Shown here: positions 45,831-57,645 of the stretch, piece by piece | Numbering within the stretch: position 1 is the stretch's first letter | Layout of the letters: the number at the start of each line of letters is the position of its first letter | NCBI GenBank assembly: GCA_964017185.1 | Contig: OZ024870.1 | Location: 27,613,621-27,677,620 of the forward strand | Source: Rugalucina vietnamica | Lineage: Eukaryota > Mollusca > Bivalvia > Lucinida > Lucinidae | Reading direction: 5' to 3' | DNA length: 64,000 bases | Translations under genes and position numbers: made by a program | The notes under the pieces: generated by a model | Databases searched by the model: none | What the model was told of the DNA's origin: nothing | The model's input: only the letters and a program-made list of their open reading frames with translations

Positions 45831-46962
45831 GTCAAATGCACTACGATGAAATGGGAGTACGGTCAGATTCTTTGACATTCTAGTTTATATATGCGAAGCG
45901 TAGACCAAGCTTTTTGTTAAAGCTTATACTTGTACTAGCATAACTTTAAGAATGTACTCTGAATAACATCTGCGGTTTCATTTTTAAAAACTACTTCCTT
46001 CTCTGAGATAAAATATTGGTACTTTAAGTGTATTAATACCACAAAATTGTGACAAAACGTTCAGAAACAAACCTTCCAAATGATCAAAATGTATGATGAT
46101 AAACTCGTCCACTATTATGATTTTCCTATAAATGCAACTGCATATCTATTATTGAAACTGCCGTTCAAAATTATTCAGGGTCATCTCGGCCCGAAACAAT
46201 CTCGACCCAGGACGCCTTCGCCGAAATCTGATACTGAGTCGATCAATTTTTTATTGGAAAGGGTCCCTCAGGACCTTTTCCACAGTGTTTACTTTGAATA
46301 TGAAGAAAATTTTACCCATGATCGACTGCTCTCTCTCAATTACGCGTTTTGTCACATAAAGCGCTTAATAAAAACTAGCGAACCCGTCTATACTGACTAG
46401 ACAGTTAACCGCAATCAATTAAATTTATCCATTGTTGACACTTCCCGTCAAAAAGCGGTAAAATCTAGCTAGCAGTCTCGATCGTGGTGACTGCTTATCA
46501 TAGCGCATCTAGGTTTAGATCGTAGATACCCTGACGAGGGGTACAGAAACTATAGGAACTCTATATGACTGACTTTTAGTCCATCACATCGGTCCCATGG
46601 GTCTGTTTCTGGTAGTGTGGCTGCAGGTCAAAATTCAGAACTCTGTCACAAATTGACTGCACTGCAAAATGGTTTTCTACACATCGATCTATTGATTGTA
46701 ATCGTGTTCCCTTTAGTATCGGCTTTGATTCCATAACATCAGAAATTTTGGCCAATGCCTTGAGTGACAGATACATACACTGGTCAAGCGTTCATAACAA
46801 GAAACGACATTCATGTATAGGAAACGAAACTGAAACGTACGGGAATCGAAATTAATGACAAACCAGAGAATCAACAACACTGAAATCTAGAGCAAAAGGA
46901 ATCTCTTATAACAAACGGCTGCTGACCTTTTCATTGGTTTCTTTTTAAAGAAGCCAACTTGT
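45831..46962. repeat. Minisatellite-ended element remnant in a gene-free stretch
   Basis: At 46160-46240, GGGTCATCTCGGCCCGAAAC, AATCTCGACCCAGGAC and GATACTGAGTCGATCAATTT match pieces of the left end at 2934-5966. The open frame at 46080-46400 runs over this repeat and is unlikely to be a gene. Nothing else is recognised. Confidence 0.5.
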
Positions 46963-47316
46963 CATCACCTCAAGTTTGGGGTGGGTGGCTAGAGTTAGCA
47001 TTTAGTCAAGGGAGAAAAGCATTTCGGGTGCGGTTACCCTAAATAGCACAAAGGACTCCTTTTCGCGAAAAGGACTTTAAATAGCGAAAAGGAGTCCTTT
47101 TCGCTATATCATCTTACTCTAAAATAAGAAAATGACTGATGGTTTGTAGAAAAGGACTTTAATATAGCGAAAAGGAGTTGATATTTGTGTTATTGCTTCT
47201 CATTTCAACAGAATGTGTTACGAAATTTAGTTATTAGACTGAGTATTTAGATCTGCCAAGTGGCGCGATGTCACTCAACTGATACAGTAAATTAGTGCAA
47301 AGTGGCGTAAAGAGGA
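46963..47316. repeat. Fragment of minisatellite element plus 416-bp repeat, copy 3 inverted
   Basis: 46963-47020 (TCATCACCTCAAGTTTGGGG and GGGTGGCTAGAGTT) matches 5800-5850. From 47032 the sequence is the reverse complement of the 3' 270 bases of the repeat at 1-416, beginning GGTTACCCTAAATAGCAC. Confidence 0.75.
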
Positions 47317-47969
47317 GAGGGCGCTGACGGCAATGGATGGTGCAATGTAGAGAAGAAAAACAAATTTGGCGATTTCACACAGGAAAGAATGCACTGGTTA
47401 TGGATTTGTGAATTACGTTACCAACCTACTGTTACATTTTCCTACACGAAAATGACAAAATAGTATTACAAGTGCATCAAATATGTATAGTTATGATATT
47501 TATCACCTTTATTCTAAAAAAAAATGAGGTCATTTATCTAATAGTGCTCAAAAGTGGATGGAAATAAGCAAAACAATGTTTGCATTTTTAGTATAGCAAC
47601 TATTTTTAAATTTTCATTTGAGGCAAACATTCAAACTACGCTGAGAAGGCAATAATGTCATTTATATAAGTGTTACGTATAACACTTGTTTTTAAGCAAG
47701 AAAAAGACAATTTTGAAAACCAAGTTTCAAAAAGTTTGACAATGTCAAACCTCGTTCCTTTTTTGCATGTTTAAAAAAACTCTACCACAGTAACGTAGTT
47801 CACATTAGATTTCAGTGTTGTTGTTTATGAAGCGATAAAAAATGAAAATTCGGGCTGCTAACATTTTTCAAACAATTTATCAGGCAGGTTCCACTTAAAT
47901 AAAAAAATAACAAAACATGAAAATCTAAGCCAAAAGAAATATGGGACAAATTTTGGCCCGAATTCAATG
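47317..47969. other. No gene recognised
   Basis: AT-rich sequence. The reverse frame at 47812-48144 overlaps the RT fragment and is a shadow of it. Confidence 0.5.
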
Positions 47970-48960
47970 ACTTCCTGGTGTTTATGAATGACTTTCCAGA
48001 CGTAACTGAGGTGCTACTGAAACTGTTCGCTGATGACGCTAAGCTGTATAGTGTAATATCAAGCTTAAACGATGTGCAACCCCTACAACGTAGTGTCAAC
48101 AACGCAGGTACTGGGTCGATAGACTGGGAAATGTTATTCAACATTAAAAAATGTCATCAGCTACATGTCGGGCCGCAAGACACAGGATACACTTATACCA
48201 TGCAGACAGAAAGTGGTCCACAAGCCATAGAAAAGGTCGCAAATGAAAAAGATTTAGGTGTAATTACTGACAGCAAGTTAACCTTTAGAGACCACATATC
48301 GGCAAAAGTCAACTTAGCCAATAGAAATTTAGGCATTATCTTTAGAACATTCACATATCTAGATACAGAGATGTTTATGTCTTTATACAAATCACTTGTG
48401 CGCCCGCATTTGGAGTACGCCACAGTGATCTGGTCCCCATTGTATAAGAAAGACAGAATATCTATTGAAAATGTTCAACGTCGTGCAACTAAATTAGTTA
48501 GAGCATGTAAAAACTTGTCATACACAGAAAGGCTTAGGAAGTTAGGCTTACCAACATTAGAATACAGAAGACAGCGTGCAGACATTATACAAGTCTATAA
48601 GATATTAAATGACATTGATAAAGTTGACAAGAACAAACTTTTCTCAGTGATAACTTATAACCGTACACGGGGTCACCCAAAAAGTTGTTTAAGGAAAGAT
48701 CAAGGTTAAATGTTAGAGCAAACAGCTTCAGCAACCGTGTTGTAAACATATGGAATCAGCTCCCTGAGGACGTTGTCATGGCACCCTCCCTGAACACCTT
48801 CAAGAGCAGATTGAACAAACATTGGAGCAGACACCCATACAAATTCACTGCTCCGTGCTATGAGCCCGGCCAAACTACCGGACTTACATGGAATACACAT
48901 CAAAATGCGCCTGAAGAAGTCAGATGACTTACATTGGTGTCTACGTCGGTAAGAAATCGG
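47970..48960 (+). pseudogene. RT fragment of a second Jockey/CR1-like family, 5'-truncated
   Basis: The translation starts within RT motif B/C (VFMNDFPDVTEV), with FADD at 48026-48037. It continues through the thumb (EKDLGVITDSKLTF, SLYKSLVRPHLEYATVIW, NVQRRATKLV). A missing base in the A-run at 48679-48683 shifts the frame; the rest (KERSRLNVRANSFSNRVVNIWNQLP) continues to a stop at about 48925. The 3' end has the short repeat CGGTAAGAAAT twice near 48950, a tail typical of the CR1/L2 group. Everything before the FADD motif is missing. Confidence 0.8.
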
Positions 48961-49005
48961 TAAGAAATTAACTCGTTTTGGCTGATTAATTATCAGTTTT
49001 GATTC

Positions 49006-50457
49006 CGGGACATCTCGGCCCATAACAAACTCGGCCCATGACAAACTCGGCCCGACAAACTCGGCCCTTATCAAACTCGGCCCATGACGAACTCGGCCAC
49101 CAAATCTAGGACCATACCAACTCGGCCTATACCAACTCGGCCCTAACTACTAGATACTATGACAACCTCATTGCTGAGTATTATTATATAAGAAGTTATG
49201 TACATTGATTTGATAGAAAATATCATTTTTAGTATTAGTATGTTTGAAGATGACGCATATTAGCAACTCAAGGCTGTTTTCCAATCCATATTCTCAATGA
49301 ATGGTGATTGATATTAAGATTTGTAGCCTTAACAAACAATTTCAAGTACATGTAATGCAGAGTTTGCCATTACGCGGAGTTTATTATCGATGACGGGCAT
49401 AGTTGAAAGAAAGAAAAAAGAAAGAAGGAAAGAAAGAAAGAAATGAACACAAAAGAATGGTCATTGTCAATGTTTTGTCACACCTGACCAGTAATTGGGC
49501 AATGGCAATATTTGTTTGGATGAAGAACTCAGTCAATTATAATAAACAAACAATTAGTGTACAAATCAATATAATTATCACAGTTCAGTCTACATGTAGC
49601 ATATTAATTAAAAGATAATTGGTATACTTGCATGACTTAAATTGTTAAAATTATTAAATGATAAAACTATTATTTATACCTTATCGTGTGTTCTTTTTTA
49701 TTTTTACCTTCTTACTTTTGTTCAATACGTCTGGTCTTATAGAATCATGGTTAAAACTTTATTTTCTGTCATATTAAAGAGATAAGTTCACCGAAGACTA
49801 TAACGTTTTGTCGGCTATGCGTTTTGGGAAACGCGATTTTCAAACATATAAGCATCTGGTCGTAATAGAAAAAAATCCAATAACACTGTTAATAAAAATT
49901 TTCTCACGTTTTAAAATAAATACATGTCTCTTTTTTAATGTCCTCGAATGCTTCTCAAATAAAAATACCACATTTTTACAATAAGAGTTTATAATATATA
50001 CTCTTTATTTCCTCTTTGCTATGCACAGCTATTTACCAACTACAACACACTCGTATATTCCTTTAATCATACTATAAAATTCATATTGTATCAGCGGTCG
50101 TAATAGAAAAAAATACAATTACACTGTTAATAAAAATTTTCTCACGTTTTAAAATAAATACATGACTCTTTTTTAATGTCCTCGAATGTTTCCCAAATAA
50201 AAATACCACATTTTTACAGTAAGAGTTTATAATATATACTCTTTATTTCCTCTTTGCTATGCACAGCTATTTACCAACTACAACACACTCGTATATTCCT
50301 TTAATCATACTATAAAATTCATATTGTATCAGCATTATAAATAGAGGCCGAGTTGGCTATGGGCCGAGTTTGTCATGGGCCGAGTTTGTATGGGCCGAGT
50401 TTGTTATGGGCCGAGTTTGTCATGGGCCGAGTTTGTTATGGGCCGAGTTGTCCAGTT
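49006..50457. mobile_element. 1.45-kb element with inverted minisatellite ends
   Basis: The left end (49006-49146) is about eight units of ACAAACTCGGCCC(AT). The right end (50345-50457) is about seven units in inverse orientation, GGGCCGAGTTTGTYATG. The outermost bases are GGGACATCTCGGCC and GGCCGAGTTGTCC. Terminal inverted repeats made of short tandem units are the hallmark of foldback (FB/Galileo-type) elements. The interior has a GAAA-rich tract (about 49405-49442) and a 238-bp tandem duplication. It is non-coding. Confidence 0.65.
49858..50333. repeat. 238-bp unit duplicated in tandem
   Basis: Units 49858-50095 and 50096-50333 differ at only a few bases. It lies inside the minisatellite-ended element. 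The unit is AT-rich with no frame. Confidence 0.85.
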
Positions 50458-50462
50458 ACCTC

Positions 50463-50756
50463 AGTTTTCCACATTCAAAGCATAGGCGACATATGTTGAC
50501 TGTCGTAAATTACGTGAAGGTCATCACAGGGTCATGATTTATATACACATCGTAAAACTTAAGCAACCAATACAACCTGTCAAGTTTCTTTGAAATCTGT
50601 TCAGCGGTTCCGGAGAAGACATTTTGAAGGGTTTTAGCATATGCACGTGTGGGCATTGCGGCCATCTTGGTCATGTGACCTGAATCATATACACATTGCC
50701 CTCCCCCCTCCTATAGATGCTTTATATAAAATTTGGCTTTGATTGGACAAGTTAAA
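50463..50756 (+). repeat. Family I fragment
   Basis: Contains GAAGGTCATCACAGGGTCATG, GCGGCCATCTTGGTCATGTG and GGCTTTGATTGGACAAG in the order of a family I unit. It begins right after the minisatellite end at 50457. Confidence 0.65.
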
Positions 50757-51761
50757 ACTATGCCCAGACATCTCAAACTAGACATGCACATCAGTAAGCA
50801 GGATGAAAATGGGAGTACACCGAGAAAAAGCACCTGGTACACTTAGTTTGTCTCTCACGTGTCCCATGCAGAGCTCCACCCCACACTTGGGACACAGAGG
50901 TGAGATGACCAATGGTCAAGGGCGGCCATAAATTCAGCGACCTTAGCCACAGGCGCCACCTTTAGGATTAAGATGCTATATTCCAGCAGGATTGGTTGTC
51001 ACAGGCAAGGGGAGTACAGCACAGGCTGGAATGCTCCTAAACTTAAGCTAAACATTGCACAGAAGCATCCCTACCCAATGGGGCCGTGAGAAATGCATAC
51101 GGGTTTGCCCGTGCCTCCAAGCAAAGTTTATCATCATCTGACCGACCACCTTATTACTTGTGAACCATTTAGAAGGTCAAAGTCTGCCCTGGAAAAGTGA
51201 ATTAGTCAAAACATACATACATATGGGTGATTTTCAAAAACGAAGTAAAAGTGTGACATTGACCCATTTGAGGTCAGAATTGAGATGTGCATTTGTCTTT
51301 TAAATTTTTGTTCCTGGTTTTTTGTATGGATATCAAAATAAAAGAAATCAACATTCAAATCTTTTTGACAACGGCCATTTTTGTGATTTTCTTGTTTCTG
51401 TGCTTTTTGTTGTTTATTTTCAAAACTGGTGATATACCTTATAAGTATTGCTACATTTGTAACATACACTTTATGTTTCAAATTTGTTCTTACTTTGATA
51501 GACCCTATATTGGGACTAGACTCTATGCCATTAATTTGATACAATTCTCAAAATAAAAATTTCACACATTTATTTAATAAAGGACCTCTGACGGTGGTAA
51601 TGGGAGTTATAATGTATAGCTGCCTCAGATTTTGAGAAAAATAAATTTTGGTCAAACGCTTCTATTATATAACAGTTATAGGTTCAGAATACATTGGGCT
51701 ATTGCCCTAATCATGAAATACCACCACCAGGACCTTTAATACATTTAATTACTTTCTCATT
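50757..51761. other. No gene recognised
   Basis: Overlapping open frames on both strands at 51206-51556 are AT-rich and lack family resemblance. No repeat was seen. Confidence 0.45.
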
Positions 51762-52695
51762 TACGCATACGCTTGACTGATTTTTACAGGTAAATTTACA
51801 GGTAAGCCAATTCCAGCAAAATAACAATTCTGTTAGTTAAAAAGTAAAAAATCCTGCATGTGTAATATTCTGTTTCAGTTTCGAAGCCAATGTAATATAT
51901 TTTTCAACTTAAAATGTATCAAATTTTAAACAAGTGTATATCGATTTCCCTGTCGTGCGGATAACTGAGATCCTTTAAGAGCAGTGAACATATTAATTAG
52001 AAATGGGATGGGCCATATCATGGTTTCAGGTACTTAAACTTGTTTATTTATAAAATTATATCTACAGTTGTTTGCTTATTCAAATTGAACAGTTGTCAGT
52101 TAATAGCGATATAGAAAGAGCATTAGTAGTTTATACACGTAAGAACTGGTATAAAACTGCCGCTGGGGGCTACTGTAGTTAATCTAACCGTCCAGGAATG
52201 ACCTCAGCTCATTACTGTTCCTGTGAAACAAAATAAAAAGTATATATGTCAGCTCATTCAAACCTTACAACAGCTCAGCTCGGCTTATTTAAATCGGTCA
52301 CATTCAAATTGAGCCTGTGCATGAGAAAACCAACAATTTGCAAAGGCGAAAACAAAGACGCAGATCAGCTTCCCGGTGACCGCGAAGCTGATCAGCGCCT
52401 TTGTTTTCGCTACAAGGATAGTACACTTCCTCTTCTTCTTAAATCCGAAATTTCAAGCTTCTAGCTTTATTGTGTGACTGTGCAGCCTGGTTTGTGTCAG
52501 ACCTGGTCTGAACCCCAAATTGTTGGTTTTCTCATGCACAGGCACAATTGTGAGCTGATGCATCATAAGGGTGTGGTAAACGGGTTTCAGAGCTGTGGTG
52601 CTGCATTGACAATAGACGCACAGACTACTGGCGGCTACCCCGAATCATTGCGAAAACATGCCCATGCAGAATACAGAGATTTTTAAAGTTGTAAA
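51762..52695. repeat. Two dispersed segments, inverse copies of 42090-42320 and 23870-24600
   Basis: 51762-51965 is the inverse of 42090-42320. 51965-52695 is the inverse of 23870-24600 and includes the same MITE. The junction at GATCCTTTAAGAGCAGTG also appears at 41455-41473 and 24960. Confidence 0.8.
52311..52545. mobile_element. GAGCC-type MITE with AATT duplication (shared insertion)
   Basis: Orthologous to 24008-24242 within the duplicated segment. AATT flanks it at 52307-52310 and 52546-52549. The right terminal base pattern is GGCAC in place of GGCTC. Confidence 0.8.
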
Positions 52696-52725
52696 AATTA
52701 AAAATTTCATTGGGATTTTAGGACA

Positions 52726-52823
52726 TTTTTCTTATTTGTGCTCAAAACATAGATTGTGGGTACACGTGCCGAGGCGGTTCTAACGAGTACCCACAATCTA
52801 TGTTTTGGAGCAAAAATAAGAAA
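52726..52823. mobile_element. Palindromic element, second copy
   Basis: The arms TTTTTCTTATTTGTGCTC and GAGCAAAAATAAGAAAA pair. The centre retains GCCGAGGCGGTTC, but the matching half of the left arm is lost. See 38138-38245. Confidence 0.7.
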
Positions 52824-52850
52824 ATTAGGTAAACCCCTGCAAACTCGGAT

Positions 52851-53768
52851 ATGATGATTATGTCCTTCAATGACGAGGAGTTCATAAACAGTGTAGCCCC
52901 CAAAATTTGTCACATAATTCAACCTTTGATTGAACAAACAATTAAGGCATCTGTTACAGCTGCTGTAGAAACTGTGCAGAAAACTGTCTTGGAGGAAATT
53001 CTCAGTTCCAATATGAAGTTACAGCAGACTATTGATACCCAGGCCGAAAAGATTCAGGAACAAAAAGTTCTTATTGATTCTCAGAGCAACACGATTGACA
53101 GTAACAAACGTAGAATCGATGAACTGGAAGACGAGAACCATATTCTGAGCTCAGAAGTCGACTCGCTTTCATCTGATGTCGCAAATCTTAAACTGGAAGT
53201 CAACAGGTTGGAGCAGTATGGGCGGAGAAGTTCGATTCGCTTCAAGAACATGAATATGGATCTCAACATGAACGAAATCCAAATGACCAAATTCATGACT
53301 AACTTTATAAACTCAAACATACTTACCGACCCAAACTCCCTGAAGATTTCAGAGGCTGATATTGATCGTTGTCATCCAGTTTCGGGAGCTCGTGGGCTTA
53401 GGAAACCACAGATAATCGTGAAATTCTTTAGCTACAAAGTGAAAGCTCTGGTGTATGGTAGAAAATCTAAACTTAAAAATCACCCAGACAAAACATTTGT
53501 CACTGAGGACCTAACTAGAGCTAACCACAAGACTGTCCAAACGCTACTCAAATTGAAACGCAACAGCAAAATTGACAGTTTCTGGACAACCGACGGTAAA
53601 GTGCTGGTGAAACCAACGGCTTTGAGCAAACCATTTATTGTTAGCAGTAATCTCGCTGCTACCCAGAAATTCAGCAAGGAACTTGAAGAACTCGAGGAAC
53701 TTAACGATGGGGTCGAGTACGTGGATGCCATGGATGATGTCAGTGAGGCGGGCTCACTTTTGCCATAA
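52851..53768 (+). CDS. ORF1-like protein of a non-LTR retrotransposon (L1-ORF1p fold)
   Basis: The 305-residue frame is intact. Residues about 40-122 form a long coiled coil (heptads around LQQTIDTQAEKIQEQ and ELEDENHILSSEV), which in L1-type ORF1 proteins drives trimerisation. An RRM-like region follows: RRSSIRFKNMN (125-135), then DIDRCHPVSG (170-179) and PQIIVKF (186-192). A C-terminal domain has VTEDLTRAN (217-225) and GKVLVK (249-254). The family binds retrotransposon RNA and acts as a chaperone in the RNP. The first of several ATGs was taken; MSFNDEEF, four codons on, is as likely. The next retrotransposon frame (ORF2) begins about 860 bp downstream, so pairing with it is an inference. 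It could be a lone copy. Confidence 0.7.
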   Translation: MMIMSFNDEEFINSVAPKICHIIQPLIEQTIKASVTAAVETVQKTVLEEILSSNMKLQQTIDTQAEKIQEQKVLIDSQSNTIDSNKRRIDELEDENHILSSEVDSLSSDVANLKLEVNRLEQYGRRSSIRFKNMNMDLNMNEIQMTKFMTNFINSNILTDPNSLKISEADIDRCHPVSGARGLRKPQIIVKFFSYKVKALVYGRKSKLKNHPDKTFVTEDLTRANHKTVQTLLKLKRNSKIDSFWTTDGKVLVKPTALSKPFIVSSNLAATQKFSKELEELEELNDGVEYVDAMDDVSEAGSLLP

Positions 53769-54630
53769 ACAATCTTAACTTTATTGTGGGCTTACCAGTC
53801 ATGACGTTTTTGCCCTAAACTGTGGGCTCGTTTTTCACCCATATATTGACAGTTTAACATGTGGTTGTGTTTACCTTTAGAAATAATAAACAAACTTGAC
53901 AAAGCCTGATTGGTCAATAAGACCACGCGCTGTGAAATTGGAAATTCCAAAAATTTCAATTCACAAGTTACCTAGCTAAATGCAACTATTTTTAAGTTAC
54001 ACCGCAGTCTGATCTTGGTCTCTATGCTTCAGACAGTATCTTATGGTTAAAATAAGCTTAACAATTCATTTGTCTTTATCATCATCATCATACATGCACC
54101 GCTTTTTTTCCCCATGTATTACCAGGCTACATGTATACATGTTAACATGACCTTGTATGAACGCAAAAGCTAAAAATAGCCATTCGGCCGATATGACGCA
54201 AACTAAAAATTCCAGTTACTATATTTAACACCGATGGATCGATAAGAGGTCCAGATAAGTATGCTATATACCAAACTGAAACGGTTCTAATTGAGTACCA
54301 CGGAATATATTCGTGATGCGTACTCGCCCATGCACCTTGTATGTAATCTAAGAGCTGAAAATGACATATATATTATGCGTTTAATAACTGGACAGAAGTG
54401 CGCATGATTATGAATTACAAATATGATTACAATGCATGGGCGAGAGATGCATTTCTACTGAGAGTTGCACATTGGTTTTGTATATACTGGGTGGTGTTTT
54501 TTTTTTCCACAATTTACTGACAACAAATATTGTCTGACATTGTATAATATGATCATATACACTCTACATAATTTCATGCACATTTTCATTGTTTTCATTT
54601 CGTTTTCACTTTCTTTCATAGACGGTCTGA
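53769..54630. other. Spacer between ORF1-like frame and ORF2, no gene recognised
   Basis: AT-rich sequence. It is longer than the usual gap between ORFs of CR1/L1-like elements, which leaves open whether the two frames belong to one element. Confidence 0.4.
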
Positions 54631-54939
54631 ATGGTTCATCTAAATGGTATTATTGCTCAACAGCCCTTGTACAAGCACTTATGTTTGTTGTTGTTAAATT
54701 GTTACCAAATGGGTAACAGCCTAGACCAGTGGCGTGTTTGTATAGGGCTGTTCAACAGTAATACTTATGTATGCTGTAGAAAATGTACATTCCGATTCTG
54801 TTTTCTCAATTTCTCAGTCAGTCTTGCAACTGTTTTAGAACTGTGCGATAAATTTTGTATCCTGACCTCTAGCTACATGAAAGAGTGTCTGCTTAATTCG
54901 CAATTCATGTTGATCCTAATATTACTAATATTGCAATCA

Positions 54940-54966
54940 GGTGATATCGAAACTAACCCAGGTCCT
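54940..54966 (+). other. 2A-like ribosome-skipping motif
   Basis: GDIETNPGP matches the 2A consensus D(V/I)ExNPGP and is preceded by a hydrophobic run (LILLILQS), as functional 2A sequences are. It lies at residues 104-112 of the frame starting at 54631. Such sequences are known near the start of ORF2 in CR1-type elements of invertebrates. Skipping between G and P would release the leader from the endonuclease-RT protein. Confidence 0.85.
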
Positions 54967-57433
54967 GTTACTTTACACCAAGGTTCACTTTCGATTTTGC
55001 ATAGCAATATAAGAAGCGTAAGAAACAAGTTGGATTACATTAAAGAACAGTTTCTAGATTTTAACATTATTTGCCTGACAGAAACACATTTAGACATTGG
55101 CGTGTCAACGGATAGTCTTATGCTTGAAAATTTTGACTCACCGTACAGGAAAGATCGGACAAACCATGGGGGTGGTGTAATGTTATATGTTTCCGACGAC
55201 CTGCATCACAAAAGACAGCCTCAACTAGAGATTTATTGTGATGAATCCATCTGGGTGGAAATCAAAGCTAGGAACGAATCATTTTTATTAGGCGTCTTTT
55301 ATAGTCCTCGCACGTCCGATGCTTTATTTTTTTAATGGGTTAAACCAGAATATTGAGAAAGCTCAGGAAATCTGTAGCAATATTATTGTTCTTGGTGACC
55401 TAAATGAAGATCTTTTTAACCCCGATTATCAATGTCTAAAAGACATAATGCTATTTAATTCCTTAATGAATGTAGTTAACGAACCAACAAGGCTGAATGC
55501 TCTTCTTGACCCTATTGTCATAAACGAGGACTTAAGTTTTCTAGATGCCGGTACATTTCCTGTACCTAATCATATTAGCGATCATTCGGCAACTTTCATT
55601 ACTCTACCTTTTCAATATGAACCCAAAAGCCCATTTAAGCGTACTGTTTGGCTTTACAACCAGGCCGACTATAACTCCCTGAATGCGAAAATTAACGAAT
55701 TTGACTGGTCCTGCCTGTCTCACGGCTCTGTTAACGAAGCAAGTTGTCTTTTTAACGATATTTTCATTGAAATGGTTAAATCCTGTATTCCATCTAAAAG
55801 TGTTACTGTAAGGCCAGATGATAAACCCTGGTACAATTCAGAAATAAGAAGAACAACACGTAAGAGAGATAGGCTTAAAACAAAGGCAATAAAATCAGGT
55901 AAAACCTCCGATTGGACATCATACAAAAAAGTTAGAAATACGGTCAATAACCAAAAAAAGCAAGCGAAAGAATTATTTTATAATAATCTTGAGTTATCCA
56001 TATCAGATTTCCAGAAAAATGATAGACGTAAATTTTGGCAAGTGGTGAGGCATTTCGTTAAAAATGAAAATTCATCTTCTGCTATTCCCCCTTTGTGTTC
56101 TACACTACCATCCGGCAAGAAACAATTTCATTTTTCTGATGAAGAGAAGGCCGAATGCTTGAATGAGTATTTTTCTTCAATTTCAAACGTGGATGATCGT
56201 AATACGGCCTTGCCGCCTTTCTTTTGTAAATCTCAAAATTCACTTCGTCAAGTCTCTTGTACTGAAAACGAACTAGAATTGTTGATACAAACACTAAATC
56301 CCAACAAAGCAAATGGTCTAGATGGAATTAGTAATCGAATGCTAAAATCAGTTTCCAAAAGCATATCTAAACCGCTCGCAATTCTGTTAAATCGCTCTTT
56401 TTCTGAAGGCATATTTCCCGATATCTGGAAAACTTCTGGTTTGGTTCCAATTCCAAAAAAGGGAGACAAATCTTCCCCTTCAAATTATCGCCCGATCGCC
56501 CTTCTAAGCAATGTAAGCAAGATACAAGAACGCATAGCCTTCAAGAATCTGTATAATCATTTACTTACCAACAATCTATTATATAAATACCAGTCTGGAT
56601 TTCTTCCACAACACTCAACTGTTTTCCAATTAATTGATATTTACCATAACATTTGTCAAAGTTTTGATAATCAACAATATTCATGTATGGTATTCTGCGA
56701 CGTCTCAAAGGCGTTCGACAGAGTCTGGCACAAAGGTCTTATTTTCAAGCTCAAACAGCATGGCATCGATGGCGAATTTCTTAAGTGGTTAACCGACTAT
56801 CTTTCAGAACGGCAACAAAAGGTTATAATTAGAGGATGCATCTCCAGTCCGAAACCTATAAATGCAGGTGTCCCACAGGGCTCTGTCTTAGGCCCGCTGC
56901 TATTCCTTATTTACGTGAACGATATCGCAGATTCGCTTCTTAGCCTAACACGCCTCTTCGCTGATGATAGCTCTCTTTTCTATTCTGCATCAAGCTTAGA
57001 TGACATTCAAGGTCTTATAAATCATGATCTAATATTATTATCTCAGTGGGCTAAGCAATGGCTTGTTACTTTTAATCCCTCAAAAACAGAAGCGATTCTG
57101 TTTACATTAAAGAATCTAACTTATATGCCACTCCTTAAATTTGAGAATACCTTTGTTAAATTTGTAGAAAGTCACAAGCATTTAGGACTTACCCTTTCCT
57201 TCAATGGTAAATGGACAGACCATTTAGATAATGTTAAAAGCTCAGCAGCAAAAGTATTAGGTATTATGCGTAAATTAAAATTCTCACTTAGTCGTAGTGC
57301 ACTTAACCAAATCTATTTTTCTTATCTTCTACCGACTTTGGAATATGCCTCCTCAGTTTGGGATGGTTGTTCCGTCCAAAACGCGGAAATGCTTGACAAA
57401 ATTCAAAATGAAGCAGCCCGAATCGTAACTGGG

Positions 57434-57606
57434 TTTAGTTTAAACATATTTAATTGCCTCTGTACATAATAAGTACAAACAATGGGGTCGGGCTACAAGT
57501 TCTACCAACCTTAGCTACAGCCCTTCCCCTATAACATGACATACAGAACAACCAACATGGCAAGAACAATATACAAATTAATCATTTACAAACATATATT
57601 ACAAAA

Positions 57607-57645
<39 letters not shown>

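Noticed and set aside
46080..46400. 106-codon open frame
   Set aside because: It crosses a minisatellite-element fragment and has no recognisable family.
51206..51556. Overlapping 112- and 89-codon frames on opposite strands
   Set aside because: AT-rich, low-complexity translation with no start context or domain to support either.
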